The notes beneath the pieces are model-generated. The model was not told the DNA's origin. It was given only the letters and a program-made list of their open reading frames with translations, and ran no database searches. Both the position numbers and the translations under genes were made by a program. 34,575 bases of DNA, from assembly GCA_012797575.1 (NCBI GenBank), contig JAAZOW010000067.1:1-34575 (forward strand), given 5' to 3'. Source of the stretch: Methanomicrobiales archaeon. GTDB lineage: Archaea > Halobacteriota > Methanomicrobia > Methanomicrobiales > Methanoculleaceae. Below are positions 17,951 to 26,145 of the stretch, piece by piece (positions within the stretch are counted from its first letter, which is position 1; each line of letters opens with the position of its first letter).

Positions 17951-19957
17951 ATGGATTCCCTTGACGACTGGTTCCCGTACCGGGAATACCGACCTCACCA
18001 GCGGGAAATGCTTGAAGCGGCTGCATCTGTCGCGCGCGACGGCGGTATCGCCATGATCGATGCACCGACCGGAAGCGGCAAGTCGAGCGTGATCTCCGCG
18101 CTCCTCGCAGAGAGCCGGGGGCGAAAAGTGCTCGTCGCCGTCCGCACTATCAGTCAGCTCACCACGTTTATGCGCGAGCTTGCGCTCGTCCGGAAGAAGC
18201 GCGGCGGTCTGAAGTTCGCCTACCTCATCGGCAAGTCAAGCATGTGCCCGCTCGGTGGCGAAGGGGACGTCTACCGGCGATGTGAGGGGGTCAAGGCTTT
18301 CTCGACAGCGCTGATGCGGGAGCGAGCACAGAAGGGTTCACTTACCCCGGCAAACGACCGTCATATCAGACAACAGATCCGGAAGATGGACCCCGACCAC
18401 CCGCTCATCTGCCCCTACTTCATCCACGGCAAATCGTTTGTAGAACCGGAGGATGCGGGACTGAAGATGATCCCGTCGGCGGCCCTGCGTGTCCGCGCCG
18501 AGCGGGTGAGCACCGAGCTGATCTGGCCCGACAAGCTTGCCGGATTTTGCGGCAACATCTGTCCCTACGATACGATGGTGCACGCCGCCCGGGGCGCTGA
18601 TGTGGTGCTCGTGAACTTCTACCACCTCTTCAACGACGCCATCAGGGAGCAGCTCTACCAGTCGCTCGGGATCGAGGAGCACGATGTCTTGCTGCTCATC
18701 GATGAAGCCCACAACTGCGGTGACGTGGTCCAGAACATCGAGAGCGTGATGATCGAGGAGCATGATATCGTGCAGGCTGGGCACGAACTCGCCGGACGAC
18801 GGCGGTCTCAGCACCAGGCTGATGCCATCGCCCAGATCCTGCCGCAGATCACTCGATTCATGGATGCACTCAAAGAGTCGCACGAGATCGAGGACTGGTT
18901 TGATCCTGCGATCTTTCAGCGAATGATCCTTGCGGGTACACTCTACCAGAACATGGAAGGGATCGTGGACGACCTCCTCAAGATCAGCGAAGGGATCCGC
19001 GAAAAAAACATGCAGGCAGGTGAGTTCCGGGAGAGTGCCCTCGAGCGGCTGACTGAGTTCTTCTACCGGATCCTCCAGTCCGCGGCCGACCCGGCCTACC
19101 TGACAATCTACCGCAAGGGCGAGGACGGTATGGTGGCGCTCGAGGTGCGAAACATCGATCCGAGCACCAAACTCCGGGATATCGTCCAGGCACACGCATG
19201 CTCCGTCCTGATATCGGGCACGCTCTCACCCATCGAGAGTTACCAGCGCTACTACTTCGGCGATCTTCCGGTCAGCGCGTTGTCGCTTCCAAACTCGTTT
19301 CCTCCAGAGAATCGCCGCATTTTCTGCGCAAACGACATCACCACCGCCTACTCGATGCGCCGGGATGCGCAGAACCTCGCGCGGACTGACGACTACATCA
19401 CCACGTTTGCTGCCCTCCCGGGAAACCTCGCCATCTACTTTCCCTCCTACGACCTGGTCAACATCTTTGCGGAGCGGTGCGCTCCCCGGATCAAGAAGAA
19501 GCAGATCTACATCGAACCGAAAGAATCTGCAACGGCCGCTACCATGCTTCGAGAATTTATGTCTCTCCCCGGAGAGGGGCGATCCGGCATCCTCTTTGCA
19601 GTCTGTGGCGGCAAGTGGAGTGAGGGCCTGGACTACCGGGGGGAGATGCTCGCGGGTGCACTCGTCATCGGCCTCCCTCTCGCTCCATTCAACCGTGTCC
19701 GCCGTATGGTGATCGATTACTTCCGGATGAAGTTCGGGCCCGAGGGGGAGTTCATCAGCTACACCCTCCCGGCGATCAACCGCGCCCTGCAGGCGCTGGG
19801 AAGGGTACTCAGAGCACCAGAGGATCGGGGGATGCTCGTCCTCGGGGAACGACGGTTCCTGGAGTCCAGGGTCCGCTCCGGCCTGCCACCGTGGATGCAG
19901 GAGGAGATGACGACCTGCACCATTGATATCTTCCAGAAGGAGGCGGGAAGATGGTGA
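17951..19957 (+). CDS. XPD/Rad3/DinG-family Fe-S superfamily 2 helicase
   Basis: Walker A DAPTGSGKSSVI, cysteines in SSMCPLGG...RRCEGV...LICPYF...FCGNICPYD, LLIDEAHNC, RALQALGRVLRAPEDRG (motif VI). Confidence 0.88.
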   Translation: MDSLDDWFPYREYRPHQREMLEAAASVARDGGIAMIDAPTGSGKSSVISALLAESRGRKVLVAVRTISQLTTFMRELALVRKKRGGLKFAYLIGKSSMCPLGGEGDVYRRCEGVKAFSTALMRERAQKGSLTPANDRHIRQQIRKMDPDHPLICPYFIHGKSFVEPEDAGLKMIPSAALRVRAERVSTELIWPDKLAGFCGNICPYDTMVHAARGADVVLVNFYHLFNDAIREQLYQSLGIEEHDVLLLIDEAHNCGDVVQNIESVMIEEHDIVQAGHELAGRRRSQHQADAIAQILPQITRFMDALKESHEIEDWFDPAIFQRMILAGTLYQNMEGIVDDLLKISEGIREKNMQAGEFRESALERLTEFFYRILQSAADPAYLTIYRKGEDGMVALEVRNIDPSTKLRDIVQAHACSVLISGTLSPIESYQRYYFGDLPVSALSLPNSFPPENRRIFCANDITTAYSMRRDAQNLARTDDYITTFAALPGNLAIYFPSYDLVNIFAERCAPRIKKKQIYIEPKESATAATMLREFMSLPGEGRSGILFAVCGGKWSEGLDYRGEMLAGALVIGLPLAPFNRVRRMVIDYFRMKFGPEGEFISYTLPAINRALQALGRVLRAPEDRGMLVLGERRFLESRVRSGLPPWMQEEMTTCTIDIFQKEAGRW

Positions 19958-20415
19958 TCGTAACTGGATCGTGCCGGTTTGGGCTCTGGCACATCCACGT
20001 GACGTGGCAGGGGAACCTCGTCTATCGGGTGCGCTTCGCCCGCGAGGGTGTTGTCGGTCCGATCCCCGAGGAGATCCGGCGCTACTGCGCCGGGCGGTCG
20101 GCAGACCTCTCCTCTCTTGAGAGCGTCGCAACCGAAGGGGAATCGACCTTTGCGAAGATCTACCGCGCGGTGCGAGCTATCCCCTGCGGGGAGACCGCCA
20201 CGTACGGCGAGATCGCCCGGATCGTCGGGACAGCGCCCCGCGTGGTTGGATCGGCGATGGCCAGGAACCCAACCCCGATCGTGGTACCCTGCCACCGCGT
20301 CGTCGCGAAGACCGGCCTTGGAGGGTTCTCCCCGGATCTGGAGATCAAAGAGGCCCTGCTCGCCATGGAGCGGCGCACGCCCGGACCCTGCACGCCGCGA
20401 GATGAGAGGGATTAA
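19951..20415 (+). CDS. ogt: Methylated-DNA--[protein]-cysteine S-methyltransferase
   Basis: IPCGETATYGEIARIVG, RVVGSAMARNPTPIVVPCHRVV (PCHRV active site). Overlaps the helicase by 7 bp. Confidence 0.93.
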   Translation: MVIVTGSCRFGLWHIHVTWQGNLVYRVRFAREGVVGPIPEEIRRYCAGRSADLSSLESVATEGESTFAKIYRAVRAIPCGETATYGEIARIVGTAPRVVGSAMARNPTPIVVPCHRVVAKTGLGGFSPDLEIKEALLAMERRTPGPCTPRDERD

Positions 20416-20441
20416 CTGGTAATCTGTCAGAGGTGATCAGG

Positions 20442-21353
20442 ATGAAGATCGTGGTCCTGGGGGCGGGGGCGGTCGGCCTGGCCATCGCCGCCAAGCTATC
20501 CCGCGTCGTGAACGTCCATGCTGTCGCCAGGAAGCGGCATGCGGACGCAATGCGGAAACGGGGTCTCCTGATGACCGGGATATGGGGTGAAGGCACATAC
20601 CGCTTCAGCTGCTCTGAAAGCCTCCCGGATGCGTGGCATGGTGCTGACTACTACATCATCACCGCAAAGTCCACTGACACTGAGGCGGTCTGCCGCCAGT
20701 TTGTTGGCGAGATCCGGGGACGCGAGGTGGTGAGCCTCCAGAACGGCATCGGGAACGAGGAGATCATCGGACGGTACACCGACCGGGTCGTCGGGGGGAT
20801 GGCCATCACCGGATTTGAATGGCGAGGCGACGCGTCAGTCCACGTCTCGGTGGAGGCTGCGCCTATGAAATTCGGGCGATTTCCGTCTGGTATGGATGAT
20901 TCGGTCAGACGCCTTGTAGACCTGATCCGGGAGGCTGGCATACGGGTTGAGGCAACCGATGATATAGGGAGCGATCTCTGGTCAAAGACCCTTTATAACT
21001 GTGCATTAAACCCGCTCGGCGCAGTCACGAATGTTCCCTACGGGGCACTCGCCGACCAGCACGCCTGGGCGATTGTCGCGGCGATCGTCAGGGAGGTATA
21101 TCAGGTGGTGAGAGCCGAGGGCGTTGCCCTCCCCTGGGGGACGGCGGAGGCCTACTTGGAGTATCTCAAGACCGAGCAGCTCCCGGCGACGGCCGCCCAC
21201 CATTCGTCGATGCTCCAGGACCTCGCCCGGGGCCGAAGGACCGAGATCGACTTCCTGAACGGCGCTGTAACAGATCTCGCCCGAAAGCATGGTATCGATG
21301 TGCCCTACAATACCTGCATCACAGAGCTGATACGCTTCCGGGAGCGGCTCTGA
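20442..21353 (+). CDS. panE: 2-dehydropantoate 2-reductase (ketopantoate reductase)
   Basis: MKIVVLGAGAVGLAIAAKLS, VVSLQNGIGNEEII, LWSKTLYNCALNPLGAVTNVPYG. RBS-like GAGGTGATC just before ATG 20442. Confidence 0.85.
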   Translation: MKIVVLGAGAVGLAIAAKLSRVVNVHAVARKRHADAMRKRGLLMTGIWGEGTYRFSCSESLPDAWHGADYYIITAKSTDTEAVCRQFVGEIRGREVVSLQNGIGNEEIIGRYTDRVVGGMAITGFEWRGDASVHVSVEAAPMKFGRFPSGMDDSVRRLVDLIREAGIRVEATDDIGSDLWSKTLYNCALNPLGAVTNVPYGALADQHAWAIVAAIVREVYQVVRAEGVALPWGTAEAYLEYLKTEQLPATAAHHSSMLQDLARGRRTEIDFLNGAVTDLARKHGIDVPYNTCITELIRFRERL

Positions 21354-21361
21354 CGGCAAGG

Positions 21362-21988
21362 ATGGGTATGCGGTCAGCGATCATACTTGTTGGGGGAGAG
21401 GCGCAGCGTGCCGGTGGGCGGGAGAAGTACTTCTTTGTGGTCCAGGGCAAGACCTTCATCGACCGTCTCATCGATACCCTGCGGGAGGTGGTGGATGAGA
21501 TCGTGCTGGTCGCCCGGGATCCCGAACAGTGTGAACGGTTCTGCCACCTCGGTGATGTCAGGTGTATAGCGGATGTCAGGAGAGGACTTGGACCTATCGG
21601 CGGGCTGCATGCGGGGGCGCTTGCGGTGCACGGTGAGCATACCTTTGTTGCAGCCTGCGATATGCCCTGCATAAGCCCGATGGTGGTTCGACTGCTCTTT
21701 GACGCCATCGGGGATTGCGATGCCGCCATTCCCTGCTGGAACGCCGAGATGCTCGAGCCGCTCCATGCAGTCTACCGGACGAGCGCGCTGCTTGCCTATC
21801 TGGAAGAGCATGAATCGCTCTCACTCCGCGCGATGGTATGGAACCTCAACACCCAATACGTGAGCGTGGAGAGGATCCGGGAGATCGATCCGGATCTGAT
21901 GACGTTTACGAACATCAATAAGCTGGAGGATCTGAAGATGATCGATCCCCCGGATGAGCACGACCAGGGTAGCGAGTGCGGGCTGTAG
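21362..21988 (+). CDS. mobA: Molybdenum cofactor guanylyltransferase (MobA-like NTP transferase)
   Basis: SAIILVGGEAQRAGGREKYFFVVQGKTFIDRLI, RRGLGPIGGLHAGA, FVAACDMPCISP. Confidence 0.82.
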   Translation: MGMRSAIILVGGEAQRAGGREKYFFVVQGKTFIDRLIDTLREVVDEIVLVARDPEQCERFCHLGDVRCIADVRRGLGPIGGLHAGALAVHGEHTFVAACDMPCISPMVVRLLFDAIGDCDAAIPCWNAEMLEPLHAVYRTSALLAYLEEHESLSLRAMVWNLNTQYVSVERIREIDPDLMTFTNINKLEDLKMIDPPDEHDQGSECGL

Positions 21989-22088
21989 CTCAATTGTTTC
22001 ATTTTACAGACAACGTAGACTGATCCTTCGCCACCCGGTGTGGTCGAGGCGCATCATCTGAAGAAGCAGGCGCTGGACACGCCCAAAA

Positions 22089-22099
22089 CCTATAAATAG
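22089..22099 (+). promoter_or_regulatory. TATA box (CCTATAAATAG) for the beta-propeller gene
   Basis: AAAACCTATAAATAGT; predicted start ~25 nt downstream falls near ATG 22123/22138, suggesting a leaderless or short-leader mRNA. Confidence 0.6.
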
Positions 22100-22122
22100 T
22101 TTCTCCGAGTAGTCAGGGCTTG

Positions 22123-23379
22123 ATGTCATCGGGGGAGATGTCTTCGATCAACTCAAATTTAGAAGAGGGGGTTGGTTCCGGGGAAGTGCGGGTCATGCAA
22201 CCCGGGCGCAGAGGGCGCGAACTGGCTGTTTACCGCCCTTTATCGCTTTTCCTGTTCTTCTGCCTGATCATTGTCCTCTGCGGGCCGGTTGCTGCTTCAG
22301 AGAAGACTTATACCCCTCTCTGGAACCGGGGAGCCTGCGGAGCCGTCAGCTCTGTGGACATTTCGCAGGATGGTGCCGTGATCGTCACCGGTTCGGACTC
22401 GACTGTCTACCTCCTGGATCAGGGAGGAGAACTGCTTTGGGAAGCCACTGTCGGTTCACGGATAAATGGTGTCGGTATATCACCAGAAGGGTCGCATATC
22501 GGTGTCGCTGCGGATAAGCTCTATCTCTTTGATAGAGACGGCAAACTGCTCTGGACCGAGAAGACAACGTTCGTCTACCACAGTGTGGCGCTCTCATCCA
22601 GGGCCGCATACGTCACCGCTGGATGCGACAACGGCGCGGTATATATATTTGATACGAACAAGAGGACGCTCTGGGACTACGATATGGGAACCAGCAGTTA
22701 TGATATTGCCATATCAGAGAATGGTCGTGTAACCGTAGCAGGATGTAAAAACAGCGGGGTTTATTACCTCAACAGCAGAGAAGGGGAGTCCTGGAGTTAC
22801 GGAACTGGAAAGAGCGTGAAGGGCATCGCCCTCACCCCTGACGGGCGGTTCGTGGCCGCAGGATCGATTGACCGGTGCGTTTACCTCTCTACCGGGCAAG
22901 GGGAACACCTCTGGAAATACCCCACTGAGAATGCCGTCATATCGACAGCGCTGACGAATGAGGCACGGGAGATATTTGCTGCATCTGGTATGTCGGTCCA
23001 TATCCTTGACCGCTCTGGAACAGAGATTCAGAGGATCACCCTCAACGGCCGTGCGGAATCGGTTGCTGTGACTCCTGATGGCTCGTTCCTCGTCATCGGG
23101 GGCGGTGATGGTGACCGGTCTATCCATCTGCTCACCAGCGATGAGGCACTCATACACGAAGAGGGTACGCCGGAGCCGGAGAAGACCGTAGCGAGCGGTA
23201 CTGAGCCTCAGGGTAGGCCGGCAGGCAACGTGACGCAGCTGGACAACAGCACGACAACGCCCACGGGTGCGAACTCTCAACCCTCAGAGGGGGGAGGTTC
23301 GGTCACGGCGCAGGTGCGTGGGTGGCTGGAGAACATATTCGCTCTCCTCTTCAGGCCGCAGGAAGATTTCCTGGCCTGA
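22123..23379 (+). CDS. Secreted/membrane-anchored PQQ/WD40-like beta-propeller protein
   Basis: Hydrophobic segment YRPLSLFLFFCLIIVLCGPVAA, then repeated units (VYLLDQGGELLWE, LYLFDRDGKLLWT, VYIFDTNKRTLWD, VYYLNSREGESWS). Ser/Thr/Pro-rich linker and C-terminal hydrophobic tail. Track start 22120 is TTG. Confidence 0.82.
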   Translation: MSSGEMSSINSNLEEGVGSGEVRVMQPGRRGRELAVYRPLSLFLFFCLIIVLCGPVAASEKTYTPLWNRGACGAVSSVDISQDGAVIVTGSDSTVYLLDQGGELLWEATVGSRINGVGISPEGSHIGVAADKLYLFDRDGKLLWTEKTTFVYHSVALSSRAAYVTAGCDNGAVYIFDTNKRTLWDYDMGTSSYDIAISENGRVTVAGCKNSGVYYLNSREGESWSYGTGKSVKGIALTPDGRFVAAGSIDRCVYLSTGQGEHLWKYPTENAVISTALTNEAREIFAASGMSVHILDRSGTEIQRITLNGRAESVAVTPDGSFLVIGGGDGDRSIHLLTSDEALIHEEGTPEPEKTVASGTEPQGRPAGNVTQLDNSTTTPTGANSQPSEGGGSVTAQVRGWLENIFALLFRPQEDFLA

Positions 23380-23383
23380 TTTT
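23351..23383 (+). terminator. Hairpin + T4 overlapping the stop codon of the beta-propeller gene
   Basis: TCAGGCC-GC-AGGAA-GAT-TTCCT-GGCCTGA-TTTT: 12 bp paired with a 2-nt bulge, 3-nt loop, then TTTT. TGA 23377-23379 lies in the right arm. Confidence 0.6.
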
Positions 23384-23431
23384 CCTGGAGATACCGGGCC
23401 CGGGACAGGCATTACACCAACGCCCCGCAGG

Positions 23432-24196
23432 CTAAATCCTGTATCTCCTCCCGCTCGCGTCGCGTGCGTAGTGCCCGAACTCGCTCTTCAGCAGAACGTC
23501 GCCGGAGAAGACCGGGCCATCCCTGCAGACTCGGAGACCATGCGGGTCGATGCAACACGACCCACAGAGGCCGACCCCACACTTCATGTAGCGGTGCAGG
23601 GAGAACTCGCCCCGGTCTGCGTATCCTTCACGGTCAAGGATGCCGAGCACCGCCGCCATCATGACCTCAGGCCCGCAGACACAGATGCCGCTGAAGTCGG
23701 CGAAGTCCACCCTTGATGTGAGGTCTGTCACAAACCCGTGGTGACCGGCGGTGCCATCGTCGGTCGCAACCATCAGAGTCGCCATCTCACGTATGCGGTC
23801 GGCAAAGAGGAGTTCAGAGGCCGTCCGGGCGCCGAGGAGGAAGACATCCACCTGTCCGGCCGCGACGAGCGGCAGTAGTGGGGAGGCGCCGACGCCGCCG
23901 GCGATGGCAAGCGTCCTCCCGGTGAGTGTGAACCCGTTCCCGTACGGACCCCGGATCCCGATCCGATCACCCTCCTGCATACCAAAGAGGGCTGCGGTCG
24001 CATCCCCCACCTTCTGGACGGTTATCGACGACGGGGAGGAGAGGGCCATCGGGATCTCATCGATGCCCGGCACCCAGACCATCACGAACTGACCGGGCCG
24101 CGCCGTGACTTCACGATCGAAGACGAACGTCTTGATCGACGGCGTCTCCTGGATGATCTCTCGCAGCGTAACCGCGATCGGTATCTGCTCATCCAT
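23432..24196 (-). CDS. pyrK: Dihydroorotate dehydrogenase electron transfer subunit
   Basis: GQFVMVWVPGIDEIPMALSS, GPYGNGFTL, CGPEVMMAAVL, SLHRYMKCGVGLCGSCCIDPHGLRVCRDGPVF (2Fe-2S). ATG 24196 overlaps the pyrD stop. Confidence 0.92.
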   Translation of the reverse strand: MDEQIPIAVTLREIIQETPSIKTFVFDREVTARPGQFVMVWVPGIDEIPMALSSPSSITVQKVGDATAALFGMQEGDRIGIRGPYGNGFTLTGRTLAIAGGVGASPLLPLVAAGQVDVFLLGARTASELLFADRIREMATLMVATDDGTAGHHGFVTDLTSRVDFADFSGICVCGPEVMMAAVLGILDREGYADRGEFSLHRYMKCGVGLCGSCCIDPHGLRVCRDGPVFSGDVLLKSEFGHYARDASGRRYRI

Positions 24197-25076
24197 GGGC
24201 GCACCCCACGATATCGCGGGCATCGATGCCATCGGGACTGTAAAGATCCTGTGCAATCGTCGCAAAGACACCGATATCACCGATGACAGCGCTCCCGATC
24301 TCGACGGCATCCGCACCAGCCATCATCATCTCGATGACGTTATCTGCAGTATAGACCCCGCCACACCCGATGATCGGGATAGAACAGGCCTCATAAAGCT
24401 CGTAGACGCACCGGACCGCGATGGGAAAGATCGCCTTCCCTGAAAGCCCGCCAAACCTGTTCCCGAGCACCGGCCGGCGGAGATCTGTTGATATCCGCAT
24501 CGCCTTCACCGTATTGATCGCAACGACCGCATCCGCTCCGCCACGTTCCGCCGCCGCCCCGATCTCAGCGATATCGGCGATGTTCGGAGTGAGCTTTGCC
24601 CAGGTCGGGACGCCGAGAGAGGATACCGCCCTCGTGCACTCCTCCACCAGGGCGGGGTCGCTCCCGATGGAAGCCCCGTAGCCCTCGGCGTGGGGGCAGG
24701 AGAGGTTCAGTTCAAGACCTGAGGCCACCCCGGCGAACCAACCTGCGACCGTCCGGAACTCCTCAGGTGTCCCGCCAAAGATGCTCACGATCACCGGTTC
24801 GGCCTGAAGGCCAACCAGTTCATCTACAAACGCGGCCGAGGGGTTCGGGAGACCCATGGCGTTGATGACACCGCCGTCGACGACGACCAGGCAGGGGCCG
24901 GGATGTCCCGTCTTCGGATCCGGACCGATGGACTTCGTGACCACACCACCGGCACCGTTTCGCAGGATACGAGCGAGTGACGCCCCGGTGGTCCCGAGGA
25001 TGCCGGCCGCAAGCAGAAGGTGGTTCCTCAGCTGGACACCGCCGATCTCCGTGGAGCCAGGAAAAAGCGTAACCAT
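24189..25076 (-). CDS. pyrD: Dihydroorotate dehydrogenase catalytic subunit (PyrD, class 1B type)
   Basis: NHLLLAAGILGTTGASLARILRNGAGGVVTKSI, ELNLSCPHAEGYG, GGLSGKAIFPIAVRCVYEL, IIGCGGVYTADNVIEMMMAGADAVEIGSAV. Confidence 0.95.
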   Translation of the reverse strand: MVTLFPGSTEIGGVQLRNHLLLAAGILGTTGASLARILRNGAGGVVTKSIGPDPKTGHPGPCLVVVDGGVINAMGLPNPSAAFVDELVGLQAEPVIVSIFGGTPEEFRTVAGWFAGVASGLELNLSCPHAEGYGASIGSDPALVEECTRAVSSLGVPTWAKLTPNIADIAEIGAAAERGGADAVVAINTVKAMRISTDLRRPVLGNRFGGLSGKAIFPIAVRCVYELYEACSIPIIGCGGVYTADNVIEMMMAGADAVEIGSAVIGDIGVFATIAQDLYSPDGIDARDIVGCAHG

Positions 25077-25253
25077 CGAGAAAAAGGTGGGAGTGAGGTA
25101 TTATTATACCCTCGCGCCAAGTATAATGAAGAAGGAATATCTGCTCCGCTTCCTGGAGCCTGGATACTGGAGCGGAATGCGGCAAGGTGCCCCTTTTCCT
25201 GCTGGCCCGTTACCCTCCATGTAGCAGAGCTGATTTGATCGTACAACCTTTTA

Positions 25254-25266
25254 CCGTTACTTATAC
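25254..25266 (+). promoter_or_regulatory. Candidate TATA region (TTACTTATACAGG) for the malate dehydrogenase gene
   Basis: About 20 nt upstream of ATG 25279. Confidence 0.35.
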
Positions 25267-25278
25267 AGGACGATACGT

Positions 25279-26145
25279 ATGACCTCGCTCGCAATCTTAG
25301 GTGTAGGAAAAGTGGGGGGCGAAACGGCGTTTCTCTCCGCCGCGCTCGGTCTTGCCGATGAGATCATCCTCTACGATGCATATGAGCCCATTCTCCAGGC
25401 TCAGGTGCTCGACCTACAGCATACCGGTATCGACGTCACGATATCCACTGACACAGCTGAGATGCGGGATGCTGACGTCTTTATCTTCGCGGCAGGCACC
25501 CCGAGAACCCCGGACATCAAGACCCGGGCCGATCTCCTCGAGGCCAACATACCGGTGGTGAAGCGATGCGGCAGGCACCTGCAGGAATTCTCCGGGATCG
25601 TCATCACCATCACGAACCCCATGGATGCGAACAATTACGGTCTCTGGAGGATGATGGACATCGACCGTCGGCGATGCATCGGATTTGGCGGCCAGCTCGA
25701 CAGCGCCCGGTTTGCCACCCTCCTCCGCGAGGCCGGTATCCCTGGACCTGCCTGGGTTCTCGGTGAGCATGGCGAGCACCAGGTGCCACTTTTTTCAAAG
25801 GCTGGCGCCCATTTCGAGATCGAAGATCGGGAGGAGACTCTCACCCGGCTACGGGGGGCAAGCATGGAGGTCATCCGTGGCAAGGGAGGTACGGTCTTTG
25901 GCCCTGCTTACCACATAACGATGTTGGTGCGTGCGATCCTCGAGGACCGGCGCGAGGTGTTCTCCTGCTCGTGCGTGCTCGACGGCGAGTACGGTCTCTC
26001 AGGCTGCTCGCTCGGTGTCCCCGCCCGGATCGGGCGCGAGGGGATCCTCGAGATCGAGGAGTGGAGTCTCGACCCCTGGGAAGGGAAGGGGATGGCAGAG
26101 GCGGGAGCATTTGTGCAGAGGCTCTGTAGGAGGTTTGATGACTGA
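25279..26145 (+). CDS. mdh: Malate dehydrogenase (LDH/MDH superfamily)
   Basis: LAILGVGKVGGETAFLSA, AGTPRTPDIKTRADLLEANI (Arg at the substrate-specificity position favours malate), VLGEHGEHQVPLFS (catalytic His). Confidence 0.85.
   Translation: MTSLAILGVGKVGGETAFLSAALGLADEIILYDAYEPILQAQVLDLQHTGIDVTISTDTAEMRDADVFIFAAGTPRTPDIKTRADLLEANIPVVKRCGRHLQEFSGIVITITNPMDANNYGLWRMMDIDRRRCIGFGGQLDSARFATLLREAGIPGPAWVLGEHGEHQVPLFSKAGAHFEIEDREETLTRLRGASMEVIRGKGGTVFGPAYHITMLVRAILEDRREVFSCSCVLDGEYGLSGCSLGVPARIGREGILEIEEWSLDPWEGKGMAEAGAFVQRLCRRFDD

Noticed and set aside
23394-23403. Palindrome CCGGGCCCGG between the beta-propeller gene and pyrK
   Set aside because: Short GC-rich palindrome, likely chance or part of the convergent 3' region.
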